Source: an uncultured Croceitalea sp. (GTDB lineage Bacteria > Bacteroidota > Bacteroidia > Flavobacteriales > Flavobacteriaceae). From it: a stretch of DNA of 32,816 bases. Location of the stretch: contig CANMOV010000006.1 in NCBI GenBank assembly GCA_947499565.1, positions 1 through 32,816 of the forward strand. Reading direction: 5' to 3'. The number at the start of each line of letters is the position of its first letter. Positions within the stretch are counted from its first letter, which is position 1. Made by a program: the position numbers and the translations under genes. The notes below the pieces were generated by a model. The model worked only from the letters and a program-made list of their open reading frames with translations, was not told the DNA's origin and made no database searches. Shown one piece after another: positions 18,781 to 25,636 of this stretch.

Positions 18781-18791
18781 CAAAGCTGAAT

Positions 18792-19538
18792 CTAGTCCTC
18801 CAGTTCAACTTCTAAATTAATAGCTTCGGGAGTCTTCATCATGTCAAGAAAATTAACTTCATAAATCATGGTTTTGCCATCCATTGAAAATGTAGCTCCC
18901 TCAACATTTACGTTTTTTACTCGACGCGGGAAATGATACCTAAACGTATAAGTAGAACCAGAAAGAAACATCTCCGCTCCTGCTAGGCTATCAAGGCTTT
19001 TTTGAAATAATTCTTGATCTATAATTATCGTATTTCTAGAAAAGGTATTATTATCAAACTTATAATTCACTTTTGTAGTTGCCTTGGGGGAAGGTATTGG
19101 TGGAGATTGGCCAGCCGAGGCACCAGGAGCGGGCGTTAAAGAACTTGCACTTTGGAAGGCATTAAAAGCATCACTAACCTTTTCAATATTTTTAAACTCA
19201 CTAAAAAACTCAAACCGCATTACTTGTTCTTCTGGTTTCATTACCATATGCATACTAAATGGCTCTAGTTTTTTAAGTTTTTCTTGTTCTTCTAGTGGTA
19301 GTTTGGATATACTATCACGCTTCTCTTTCAATAAATCCTTAAAAACAATAGTAGAATCTATCGCTTTTTCTTGTTTTAAACTATCAAGAGAGCCCATCAT
19401 GGCCATCATTTCATTAGCATCAAAATTAATAGAAAGCTTACCTGAGCCATCTTCATTGATATAAACTTCTTCAGTAAAATTACATGCGAGAACAGTTATA
19501 GCTGCAAGTAGCGCAACTAATAGTTTTAGCTTTTTCAT
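18792..19538 (-). CDS. Lipoprotein of unknown function
   Basis: A 248-residue lipoprotein with lipobox Cys19 (VLAC). The mature start TEEVYINEDGSGKLSINFDANEMMAMMG (about 22-49) resembles the opening of small LppM-like lipoprotein domains with a 'n.DGsG..' turn. A charged helical section (about 50-110) follows, then a Pro/Ser-rich linker (about 131-152). A C-terminal beta section (about 153-248) includes YTFRYHFPRRVKNV. It is flanked by the yqaE-like gene 16 nt upstream and lipB 23 nt downstream in the same direction, so the three may be one transcript. I recognise no enzyme or binding motif and do not assign a function. Confidence 0.6.
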   Translation of the reverse strand: MKKLKLLVALLAAITVLACNFTEEVYINEDGSGKLSINFDANEMMAMMGSLDSLKQEKAIDSTIVFKDLLKEKRDSISKLPLEEQEKLKKLEPFSMHMVMKPEEQVMRFEFFSEFKNIEKVSDAFNAFQSASSLTPAPGASAGQSPPIPSPKATTKVNYKFDNNTFSRNTIIIDQELFQKSLDSLAGAEMFLSGSTYTFRYHFPRRVKNVNVEGATFSMDGKTMIYEVNFLDMMKTPEAINLEVELED

Positions 19539-19554
19539 CTATTTTTTAAATTGA

Positions 19555-19710
19555 TTAGTTCGTATTATTTAGAATTACCAGTGCCGCAATAACACCTGGC
19601 ACCCATCCACAAAAGGTTAAAAGTAAAACAATTAAAAACGAACCACAACCTTTACCTAATACCGATAAAGGCGGAAAAATAATGGCTAATAAAACTCTCC
19701 AGAAACTCAT
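19555..19710 (-). CDS. YqaE/Pmp3-family small membrane protein
   Basis: A 51-residue protein that short-ORF cut-offs miss. It starts at the ATG complementary to 19708-19710 and ends at the TAA complementary to 19555-19557. It has two hydrophobic helices (about 5-18 and 24-46) around a Gly-Lys-Gly-Cys-Gly turn. The features IFPPLSVL and LLLTFCGWVPGVIAAL are the hallmarks of the YqaE/Pmp3 proteolipid family. Members are inner-membrane proteins, often induced by salt, envelope or other stress; the mechanism is unsettled. The gene is 16 nt before the lipoprotein gene and divergent from the LuxR-type regulator. Confidence 0.9.
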   Translation of the reverse strand: MSFWRVLLAIIFPPLSVLGKGCGSFLIVLLLTFCGWVPGVIAALVILNNTN

Positions 19711-19725
19711 TCTTTGATTTTTGAT

Positions 19726-19740
19726 TGATGTATAACATCA
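19726..19740. promoter_or_regulatory. Palindrome between divergent yqaE-like and luxR-like genes
   Basis: TGATGT-ATA-ACATCA, a perfect 6-3-6 inverted repeat, 16 bp from the yqaE-like start and 50 bp from the regulator start. It is the obvious candidate operator in this 79-bp divergent gap, possibly for the adjacent HTH protein. No experimental support exists here. Confidence 0.35.
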
Positions 19741-19789
19741 GTCTTCCAAATACCAAAATTGTTACACTTAAATCTATTATTTTTAACCA

Positions 19790-20836
19790 ATGAAGAAAAT
19801 ACTCCTTTTAGTCTTTTTTGGAAATTTAATGTGCATAAATGCACAATATCTATTTACTGGAGAAGTAACTGAAGGCAACGAAAATCTGTCCGTTTATCTT
19901 TCATTAGTAGAGAATTATAGAAAATCTTCTCGGGTTTACGCCAACCAAATAATAAAAGAAGTTAAAACAGATGCCAATGGTCTCTTTAAATTTGAAGGTG
20001 ATAATCTCATTTCTGAAAATAGAATTTACCGCATACATATCGATGGTTGTGAAGAAGACGGTAACGGCGGAGGTCACTTTTTAAGAGATTGTAATTATAC
20101 GCGGAGTGTTCTATTTATTGCCAAAAAAGCAGACACTATCTCATTCCCATTATTACAAAATAATCAAGCACTTTGCGAAATAGCATCTACAAATGAAAAT
20201 TCTGGACTTCTACTTGGAATTGATGCACTTAAAGAAGAAATGATTCTAGATTTTATGGAATATAGCAGCAAGGCAAATGAGTCCCTTAATTTTCAAAAAT
20301 GGTTTAGTACTTTTCAAGAATACGGTAAGAGAAATAAGGAACCTCTTGCTGACCTCTATACTTATAGCTTCCTATCTGACAGAGCAAGTGAAACCCACGC
20401 TTACTATATTAACGATGTTAAACTTAATTCTTACTATGATGAACTAACATTAAGACTTAATAATAAATATCCAAATGCCTCATTCACATCACGATATCAA
20501 AATGAGCTTGAAGCAGATAAGGTGCTCAGAAATGACCTTGTTCCAAAGTCCAGAAGTTCCTTTTGGCCTTACTTACTTTGGGGAGGTGTTCTCTTTCTTA
20601 TCATCCAAGTGGGATATTTTAACTTTAAAAGGAGGCAACGAAAGGAAAAGAAAAACCCTTTTGATACACTTACGGCACAAGAACGAACAGTTATGGTAAA
20701 AATATCTGAAGGAAAATCAAACAAAGAGATTGCTTCAGAACTCTTCATTAGCCTAAGCACTGTTAAATCTCATATCAATAATCTTTATAAAAAATTAGGT
20801 ATTTCTTCTAGAGAAGAGCTAAATGGGTTATTCTAA
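19790..20836 (+). CDS. Membrane-anchored LuxR-type transcriptional regulator
   Basis: A 348-residue one-component regulator. It has a signal peptide (1-19, ending NAQ) and an extracytoplasmic sensor region (about 20-255). The sensor opens with a beta-rich carboxypeptidase-like segment and continues as helices; Cys87, Cys101 and Cys129 could form a disulfide. One membrane helix follows (about 257-276, WPYLLWGGVLFLIIQVGYF), then a basic stop-transfer stretch. A LuxR/GerE helix-turn-helix (about 289-348, LTAQERTVMVKISEGKSNKE and STVKSHINNLYKKLGI) ends the protein. There is no receiver or kinase domain, so the signal must pass through the membrane helix to the DNA-binding domain. A palindrome at 19726-19740 lies just upstream. 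The ligand is unknown. Confidence 0.85.
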   Translation: MKKILLLVFFGNLMCINAQYLFTGEVTEGNENLSVYLSLVENYRKSSRVYANQIIKEVKTDANGLFKFEGDNLISENRIYRIHIDGCEEDGNGGGHFLRDCNYTRSVLFIAKKADTISFPLLQNNQALCEIASTNENSGLLLGIDALKEEMILDFMEYSSKANESLNFQKWFSTFQEYGKRNKEPLADLYTYSFLSDRASETHAYYINDVKLNSYYDELTLRLNNKYPNASFTSRYQNELEADKVLRNDLVPKSRSSFWPYLLWGGVLFLIIQVGYFNFKRRQRKEKKNPFDTLTAQERTVMVKISEGKSNKEIASELFISLSTVKSHINNLYKKLGISSREELNGLF

Positions 20837-20935
20837 TTTATTAAAATCAACCGGGGGTCTAGTCCCTATTTCAAACCAGTAAAGCTGCATTTTTCATTTA
20901 CCTAACCTGATTTTTGGATTTAAAATCTAGAAATC

Positions 20936-21481
20936 ATGAAAGCATATTTTCTTTTTATTCTATTACTAAGTTTTACCATTAGCACCTCACAAAAAATCAA
21001 TCAAGAAATTAAAACTGAAAAAGGACTTCAGTTTTTAGTAGGGCCTATTAACTTGGATGGACTTCAAAGCGAACCCTATAAAAATTGGTTTACACCGTCT
21101 TACCTAAACTACACGGTAGATAAGTTATTGACTAAAATGATGAAGAAATCATTAGGGGAATACAAGGTTAAATTGTTTCTAGGCACCTGGTGTGGTGATA
21201 GTAAGCGGGAAACACCAAGAATCCTTAAAATTTTACACGAAGCAAAATTCCCAATGAAGAATCTTGAAATCATAGCCCTAGATAGAAGAAAAGGCTTCTA
21301 TAAAAAAAGCCCTGGTGGGGAAGAAAAAGGTCTAAATATTATTAAGGTTCCCACTTTAATTTTTCTTAAAAATGGTAAAGAGGTTAATCGTATTGTTGAA
21401 AGTCCGATAGCTTCGTTGGAAGAGGATATGTTAGCGATATTAAGTGGAGAAACTTATATCCCAAATTATTCATCAAAGTGA
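20936..21481 (+). CDS. Exported thioredoxin-fold protein with a single cysteine
   Basis: A 181-residue protein with a signal peptide (1-19). The thioredoxin-like core spans about 75-170. The active-site place reads TWCGDS, with Cys86 but Ser89 where the second Cys would be (CxxS). The cis-Pro motif VPTLIFLKNGKEV is present. There is no other cysteine in the protein, so it cannot make an internal disulfide; a mixed-disulfide or non-redox role is more likely. The N-terminal section (about 20-72) has no recognised domain. It lies 99 bp after the LuxR-type regulator in the same direction; a one-mismatch -7-like sequence (GATTTTTG, 20909-20916) could serve it. Related proteins are annotated as thioredoxin family in Bacteroidota. 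Confidence 0.8.
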   Translation: MKAYFLFILLLSFTISTSQKINQEIKTEKGLQFLVGPINLDGLQSEPYKNWFTPSYLNYTVDKLLTKMMKKSLGEYKVKLFLGTWCGDSKRETPRILKILHEAKFPMKNLEIIALDRRKGFYKKSPGGEEKGLNIIKVPTLIFLKNGKEVNRIVESPIASLEEDMLAILSGETYIPNYSSK

Positions 21482-21500
21482 ACGAACCGTCATGCATGTA

Positions 21501-21540
21501 ATTAAAGCGCAAAAGTGTAATTTTGCGCTTTAATTTTTTG
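21501..21540 (+). terminator. Hairpin with T run immediately before lysS
   Basis: A perfect 14-bp stem (21501-21514 with 21521-21534), core AAAGCGC/GCGCTTT, 6-nt loop, then TTTTTG. It starts 20 nt after the stop of the thioredoxin-fold gene and ends 3 nt before the lysS ATG. It should end the upstream transcript, which obliges lysS to use a promoter inside or after the hairpin. Confidence 0.75.
21518..21525 (+). promoter_or_regulatory. Candidate lysS -7 element inside the hairpin
   Basis: TAATTTTG matches TAnnTTTG and spans the loop and right arm of the terminator stem. Initiation a few bases downstream would give lysS a leader of about 10-15 nt lacking the full stem. No -33 TTG at 17-19 bp is seen. 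Confidence 0.4.
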
Positions 21541-21543
21541 ACA

Positions 21544-23232
21544 ATGCAGTTATCGGAACAAGAAATCGTACGAAGAGAAAAACTAACTAAACTTAGGGAA
21601 ATGGGCATTAACCCATACCCCGCTGCTCTATACCCAGTGGATGCCACTTCTAAAAGTATAAAGGACAACTTTAAAGAAGGGAAACGGGTTGTGATTTCTG
21701 GCCGATTAATGTCAAGAAGGATCCAAGGTAAAGCCTCTTTTGCGGAGTTACAAGATAGCGAAGGTCGTATTCAGGTCTACTTTAACCGTGATGAAATCTG
21801 TACTAGTGAAGATAAAACCCTATACAATGATGTCTATAAAAAATTATTGGATATAGGTGATATCATAGGTATTGAAGGTGAACTTTTTATCACACAGGTA
21901 GGTGAAAAAACAGTAATGGTGAAAAACTTTTCATTATTAAGCAAAGCCTTGCGTCCACTACCATTACCTAAAGTTGATGCTGATGGTAATACTTATGACG
22001 AATTTAACGACCCTGAGATGCGCTATCGCCAACGCTATGTTGATTTGGTAGTAAATCCAAAGGTGAAAGAAACCTTTATCAAGCGCACAAAAATTACGAA
22101 TAGTATTCGCGAATTTTATAACGAGCGTGGTTACTTAGAAGTGGAAACTCCTATATTACAACCAATTCCTGGTGGTGCCGCTGCACGTCCATTTTTAACC
22201 CATCATAATGCGTTAAATATTCCTTTGTACTTAAGAATCGCTAATGAGTTATACTTAAAAAGGCTAATTGTTGGTGGTTTTGATGGCGTTTATGAGTTCT
22301 CTAAAGATTTTAGAAATGAAGGAATGGACCGTACTCATAATCCAGAATTTACAGTAATGGAACTCTATGTGGCATACAAAGATTACCATTGGATGATGGA
22401 AACTACAGAGCAATTATTAGAGAAAATTGCGATTGATGCTAATGGAACCTCCAAGATTACCGTTGGAGAAAACCAAATCGAATTTAAAGCACCCTATAAT
22501 CGAGTTCCCATTTTAGAAGCCATAAAAATTCATACAGGGCATGATGTTGCCGGCAAAGACGAAAATGAATTGCGTGAGGTGGCAAAAAGCTTAGGTATCG
22601 AAGTTGATAATACTATGGGTGTTGGTAAATTGATAGATGAAATTTTTGGTGAAAAGTGTGAGCACCATTACATACAACCAACTTTTATTACAGACTATCC
22701 AAAAGAGATGAGTCCGCTTACCAAAGAGCATCGTGATAATCCCGCGTTGACTGAGCGTTTTGAGCTGATGGTGAATGGGAAAGAACTAGCCAACTGTTAT
22801 TCAGAGCTTAACGACCCTATTGACCAACGTGAGCGTTTTGAAGATCAATTAAAATTATCTGAAAAAGGTGATGATGAAGCCATGTTTATAGACCAAGACT
22901 TTTTACGAGCATTAGAATATGGTATGCCACCTACTTCTGGTATCGGTATAGGTATTGACCGTTTGGTAATGTTAATGACCAATAATTCTTCTATTCAAGA
23001 AGTGTTGTTCTTCCCTCAAATGCGACCTGAGAAAAAGCAGGTAGAGCTAACTGATGAGGCTAAAATGATATTAGATACACTGAAAAAGGTGGAGAAAATT
23101 TCGCTAAATGATTTAAAAAATCAGTCCGGCTTATCTAACAAAAAGTGGGATAAATCCATTAAGGAATTGACCAAAAATAATTTAGCAAAAGTGAATAAAA
23201 CTGATGAAGGTCTTTTTGTAGAACTCAGTTAG
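21544..23232 (+). CDS. lysS: Lysyl-tRNA synthetase, class II
   Basis: The 562-residue enzyme charges tRNA-Lys with lysine using ATP. The ATG at 21544 is chosen; the in-frame TTG at 21523 lies in the terminator stem and would add seven unlikely residues. The N-terminal OB-fold anticodon-binding domain (about 55-150) holds GRLMSRRIQGKASFAELQDS. Class II motif 2 is FRNEGMDRTHNPEFTVMELY, and motif 3 is GIGIGIDRLVMLM near residue 480. After motif 3 comes a C-terminal extension of about 65 residues (KQVELTDEAKMILDTL...). It resembles a small winged-helix-like module and makes this enzyme longer than the roughly 500-residue E. coli form. Such extensions are usual in Bacteroidota LysS, by recollection. 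Confidence 0.97.
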   Translation: MQLSEQEIVRREKLTKLREMGINPYPAALYPVDATSKSIKDNFKEGKRVVISGRLMSRRIQGKASFAELQDSEGRIQVYFNRDEICTSEDKTLYNDVYKKLLDIGDIIGIEGELFITQVGEKTVMVKNFSLLSKALRPLPLPKVDADGNTYDEFNDPEMRYRQRYVDLVVNPKVKETFIKRTKITNSIREFYNERGYLEVETPILQPIPGGAAARPFLTHHNALNIPLYLRIANELYLKRLIVGGFDGVYEFSKDFRNEGMDRTHNPEFTVMELYVAYKDYHWMMETTEQLLEKIAIDANGTSKITVGENQIEFKAPYNRVPILEAIKIHTGHDVAGKDENELREVAKSLGIEVDNTMGVGKLIDEIFGEKCEHHYIQPTFITDYPKEMSPLTKEHRDNPALTERFELMVNGKELANCYSELNDPIDQRERFEDQLKLSEKGDDEAMFIDQDFLRALEYGMPPTSGIGIGIDRLVMLMTNNSSIQEVLFFPQMRPEKKQVELTDEAKMILDTLKKVEKISLNDLKNQSGLSNKKWDKSIKELTKNNLAKVNKTDEGLFVELS

Positions 23233-23301
23233 CGTTTTTTTCGTAGATAAAAGGGAGATTATGATTTCCGATTCTTTTAACGAAACAAAATCCATTACAT
23301 A

Positions 23302-24342
23302 ATGAAAAAAACATTCTTCGCAATAGTAGTCATTGTATTATTTAGTAGTCATACGATGTTTCTAAAATTGGATAGCTATTTTTTAGAGCCTAATAGCTCC
23401 GTAGCGCTACAACTTTTCAACGGCACTTTTGAAAAAAGCGAGAATATTATAGCCCGTAATCGAATGCTAGATGCAAGTATTTTAAGCAATGGCATACGGA
23501 CAAAGGTTTCTGATTCTCAGTGGACGGAGAAAGACAGTATTACTATTCTAAACTTCCAAACAGAAGATGCGGGCACTTATGTTGCTGGGGTATCAACAAA
23601 AGCTCGTGATTTTAAAATGAATGCCAAAGTTTTTAATGAATATCTAGAGCATGAAGGTCTTTATGATATGTTGGAGTGGCGTAGGCAAAATAATGCTTTA
23701 GATAGTAATGCCATTGAAAAGTATTCCAAACATGTAAAAACTATTTTCCAAGTTGGTGCAATTAAAACTAACGATTGGCAAACTGAATTAGGGTATCCAA
23801 TTGAATTTGTTCCCTTAGAAAACCCTTACAACTTGCATACTGGTGACAGTTTGGAATTGAAATTGTTGTTAAATGGAAAACCTTTAGCCAATCAGCTGGT
23901 TTATGCTGATTATAAAAATCCTAAAAATAGCCATTCTCATAATGCTCTCAAAGCTGCGGAGGAACATGGTCATTCACATGATGGAGAAGTAAATTCTCAT
24001 ACTCATGAATCAAAAGAAAGTGAAGAATCACACACGCATACATCCGGCCAAAAACTTAGGACAAATGAGGAGGGTATTATAAAAACACATCTTTTTGCAG
24101 ATGGTATTTGGTATTTTCAAACCATCCATATAGTTAATACTCAAAAAGAAGAGCTAACCCATGAATCTAATTGGTCTACTTTGACTTTTGAGGTAACCCA
24201 TACTCATGGAGAAGAGACACATACTCATGAACATCAACATGAAACCAATAATAGTATATACATTTTTTTGTTAGGTAGCCTTCTTTTGATAGGTGTTCTG
24301 TTTTTATGGTTTAACAGAAGGAAAAATGAAAATAAAAACTAA
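23302..24342 (+). CDS. DUF4198-like, histidine-rich membrane-anchored protein
   Basis: A 346-residue protein with an N-terminal hydrophobic leader (1-16), a beta-rich extracytoplasmic body, and a C-terminal membrane helix (about 319-338) with a short basic tail. The body has features of the DUF4198 (PF10670-type) proteins, which are related to periplasmic parts of nickel/cobalt uptake systems. Examples are HTMFLKLDSYFLEPNSSVALQLFNGTFEKSE (about 13-44) and PLENPYNLHTGDSLELKLLLNGKPL. Two His clusters stand out: about 209-247 (HSH, HGHSHDG, HTHE, HTHT) and 299-315 (HTHGEETHTHEHQHE). These are typical metal-binding stretches. The downstream HupE-type gene starts within its last codons, so they are coupled. 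Confidence 0.75.
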   Translation: MKKTFFAIVVIVLFSSHTMFLKLDSYFLEPNSSVALQLFNGTFEKSENIIARNRMLDASILSNGIRTKVSDSQWTEKDSITILNFQTEDAGTYVAGVSTKARDFKMNAKVFNEYLEHEGLYDMLEWRRQNNALDSNAIEKYSKHVKTIFQVGAIKTNDWQTELGYPIEFVPLENPYNLHTGDSLELKLLLNGKPLANQLVYADYKNPKNSHSHNALKAAEEHGHSHDGEVNSHTHESKESEESHTHTSGQKLRTNEEGIIKTHLFADGIWYFQTIHIVNTQKEELTHESNWSTLTFEVTHTHGEETHTHEHQHETNNSIYIFLLGSLLLIGVLFLWFNRRKNENKN

Positions 24343-25009
24343 AAGGAAAATACTAAATACATTATTTCTTCTTTTTCCATTAATCCTTGCCGCACATGGT
24401 GTAAGTTCAAGTGACCAGGAAATATTGAACAATGGTGGGCTTTTATCATATATCTATGTTGGTGCAAAACATATGATTACCGGTTATGACCATTTGCTAT
24501 TTTTAGCAGGTGTCATTTTTTATTTAAAGGGATTTAAAGATATTCTTAGGTTCATAACTGTTTTTACTATTGGACACAGTATTACATTGCTTGGAGCTAC
24601 ATATTTGGGTATAAAAGCCAATGACCATTTAATTGATGCTATAATTGCGCTAAGTGTGCTTTATAAAGGGTTTGAAAATTTGGGTGGATTTGAAAAATAT
24701 CTAAAAATAAAATCACCAAACTTATTGTTAATGGTCTTTATTTTTGGGTTGATTCACGGTTTTGGACTTTCAACACGTCTTCAATCTTTTGATATGGGAA
24801 CAGCACAGTTTTTAGCCAAAATAGTGTCCTTTAATATTGGCGTTGAACTCGGACAAATATTGGCACTAATTCCTATCGTTTTTATAATTACACTGTGGAA
24901 AACAAAAAAGAGTTACACAGCTTTTTATAAAGCAATTAATATGTATTTGATAATTGCTGGTCTAGGTCTCTTTTTGTACCAGCTATACGGCTTTTTAAAT
25001 GGCCATTAA
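24326..25009 (+). CDS. HupE/UreJ-family metal permease
   Basis: A 227-residue polytopic membrane protein. The ATG at 24326 is chosen over the upstream GTG at 24293 because an AGAAGG purine run sits just before it and the leader then starts with Lys residues. It overlaps the preceding gene by 17 nt. Diagnostic residues are GAKHMITGYDHLLFLAG (46-62, with His49, Asp55, His56), FTIGHSITLLG (80-90) and a later IHGFG. These match the HupE/UreJ family, whose studied members carry nickel or cobalt. No hydrogenase or urease genes are seen nearby, so the metal is open. It converges with the sigma factor gene 15 nt away. Confidence 0.85.
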   Translation: MKIKTKRKILNTLFLLFPLILAAHGVSSSDQEILNNGGLLSYIYVGAKHMITGYDHLLFLAGVIFYLKGFKDILRFITVFTIGHSITLLGATYLGIKANDHLIDAIIALSVLYKGFENLGGFEKYLKIKSPNLLLMVFIFGLIHGFGLSTRLQSFDMGTAQFLAKIVSFNIGVELGQILALIPIVFIITLWKTKKSYTAFYKAINMYLIIAGLGLFLYQLYGFLNGH

Positions 25010-25024
25010 TAGGTTTTTGTAAGT

Positions 25025-25570
25025 CTAAAACAGTAATACGGAGGCATTTTCGCGAATAATCCGCAGAGCACGGGACATTTGACTTTCTACCGTCTTTATT
25101 GAAAGTCCCATATCTTTTGCTATTTCTCTATATTTACGTTTCTCTAATTTATTGAGAATAAATATTTCACGGCATTTTGGAGGTAATTTATCCAATAAAT
25201 CTTCAAGTTTTGTAAGGTTACTTTCAAAAGTATTGTCCTCTACGGTTACTTCAAAGTAGCTTTCATATATAGCAGCCCACTCGATCCTATCTAGCAGATC
25301 AGGATTTTTCTTACTACCACGTATATGATTTAAAAAATGATTATGACACATGGTAAACAAGTACGACTTAAGGTTGGTCTCTACCTTTATTTTTTGACGC
25401 CCTTCATAAAACTTTATCATAACCTCTTGTACCAAATCTTTTGAAAGGCTACGATTACCAGATAACTTAAAAAGATAATTACAGAGCCAGTCATAGTATT
25501 CATCAAACAGAAATTTGTAAGCCAATTTATGGCCCAACTTCAAACTCTGTTTTAACTGAACATCTGTCAT
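25025..25570 (-). CDS. ECF RNA polymerase sigma factor (FecI-like)
   Basis: A 181-residue sigma-70 factor of the extracytoplasmic-function type. Region 2 (about 15-85) shows AYKFLFDEYYDWLCNYLFKL, DLVQEVMIKFYEG and LKSYLFTMCHNHFLNHI. Region 4 (about 125-175) shows LPPKCREIFILNKLEKRKYREIA and SIKTVESQMSRALRII, the DNA-binding helices for the -35 element. It is divergent from the fecR gene 66 bp away; in most Bacteroidota pairs the sigma gene precedes fecR on the same strand. It should be held by that FecR and direct transcription of the receptor gene. A TATCTTTG promoter element lies upstream. Confidence 0.93.
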   Translation of the reverse strand: MTDVQLKQSLKLGHKLAYKFLFDEYYDWLCNYLFKLSGNRSLSKDLVQEVMIKFYEGRQKIKVETNLKSYLFTMCHNHFLNHIRGSKKNPDLLDRIEWAAIYESYFEVTVEDNTFESNLTKLEDLLDKLPPKCREIFILNKLEKRKYREIAKDMGLSIKTVESQMSRALRIIRENASVLLF

Positions 25571-25587
25571 AGTTATCTATAATGAAT

Positions 25588-25595
25588 CAAAGATA
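25588..25595 (-). promoter_or_regulatory. -7 element of the sigma factor gene
   Basis: On the minus strand it reads TATCTTTG, matching TAnnTTTG, 17 nt before the sigma start codon. No -33 TTG at the right spacing was seen. Confidence 0.4.
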
Positions 25596-25612
25596 AAAAT
25601 TCAATTTAAATA

Positions 25613-25636
25613 GGGGTTTTTTAACGACTTGGTGTC
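25613..25636 (+). promoter_or_regulatory. Candidate ECF-type promoter for fecR
   Basis: A GGGGTTTTTT block (25613-25622) is followed by GTGTC at 25632-25636; the GGGG run and the GTC are separated by 17 bp. The arrangement resembles an ECF -35 (G-rich, then T-rich) and a -10 of GTC type. The GTGTC touches the first ATG of fecR, so if it is the -10, initiation falls inside the annotated start. The M9 codon at 25661 would then be used. Confidence 0.35.

Noticed and set aside
21523-21543. Upstream TTG start for lysS
   Set aside because: It lies within the hairpin and would add seven residues of no family value. ATG 21544 gives the usual N-terminus.
7381-23243. Shared TTAGCGTTTTTTT just at the stop codons of the 6653 gene and lysS
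   Set aside because: No stem precedes either T run and only two copies were noticed; treated as coincidence in AT-rich DNA.
24326-25009. Hydrogenase or urease cluster implied by the HupE/UreJ name
   Set aside because: No hydrogenase, urease or maturation gene is in the window. The name refers only to the permease family.
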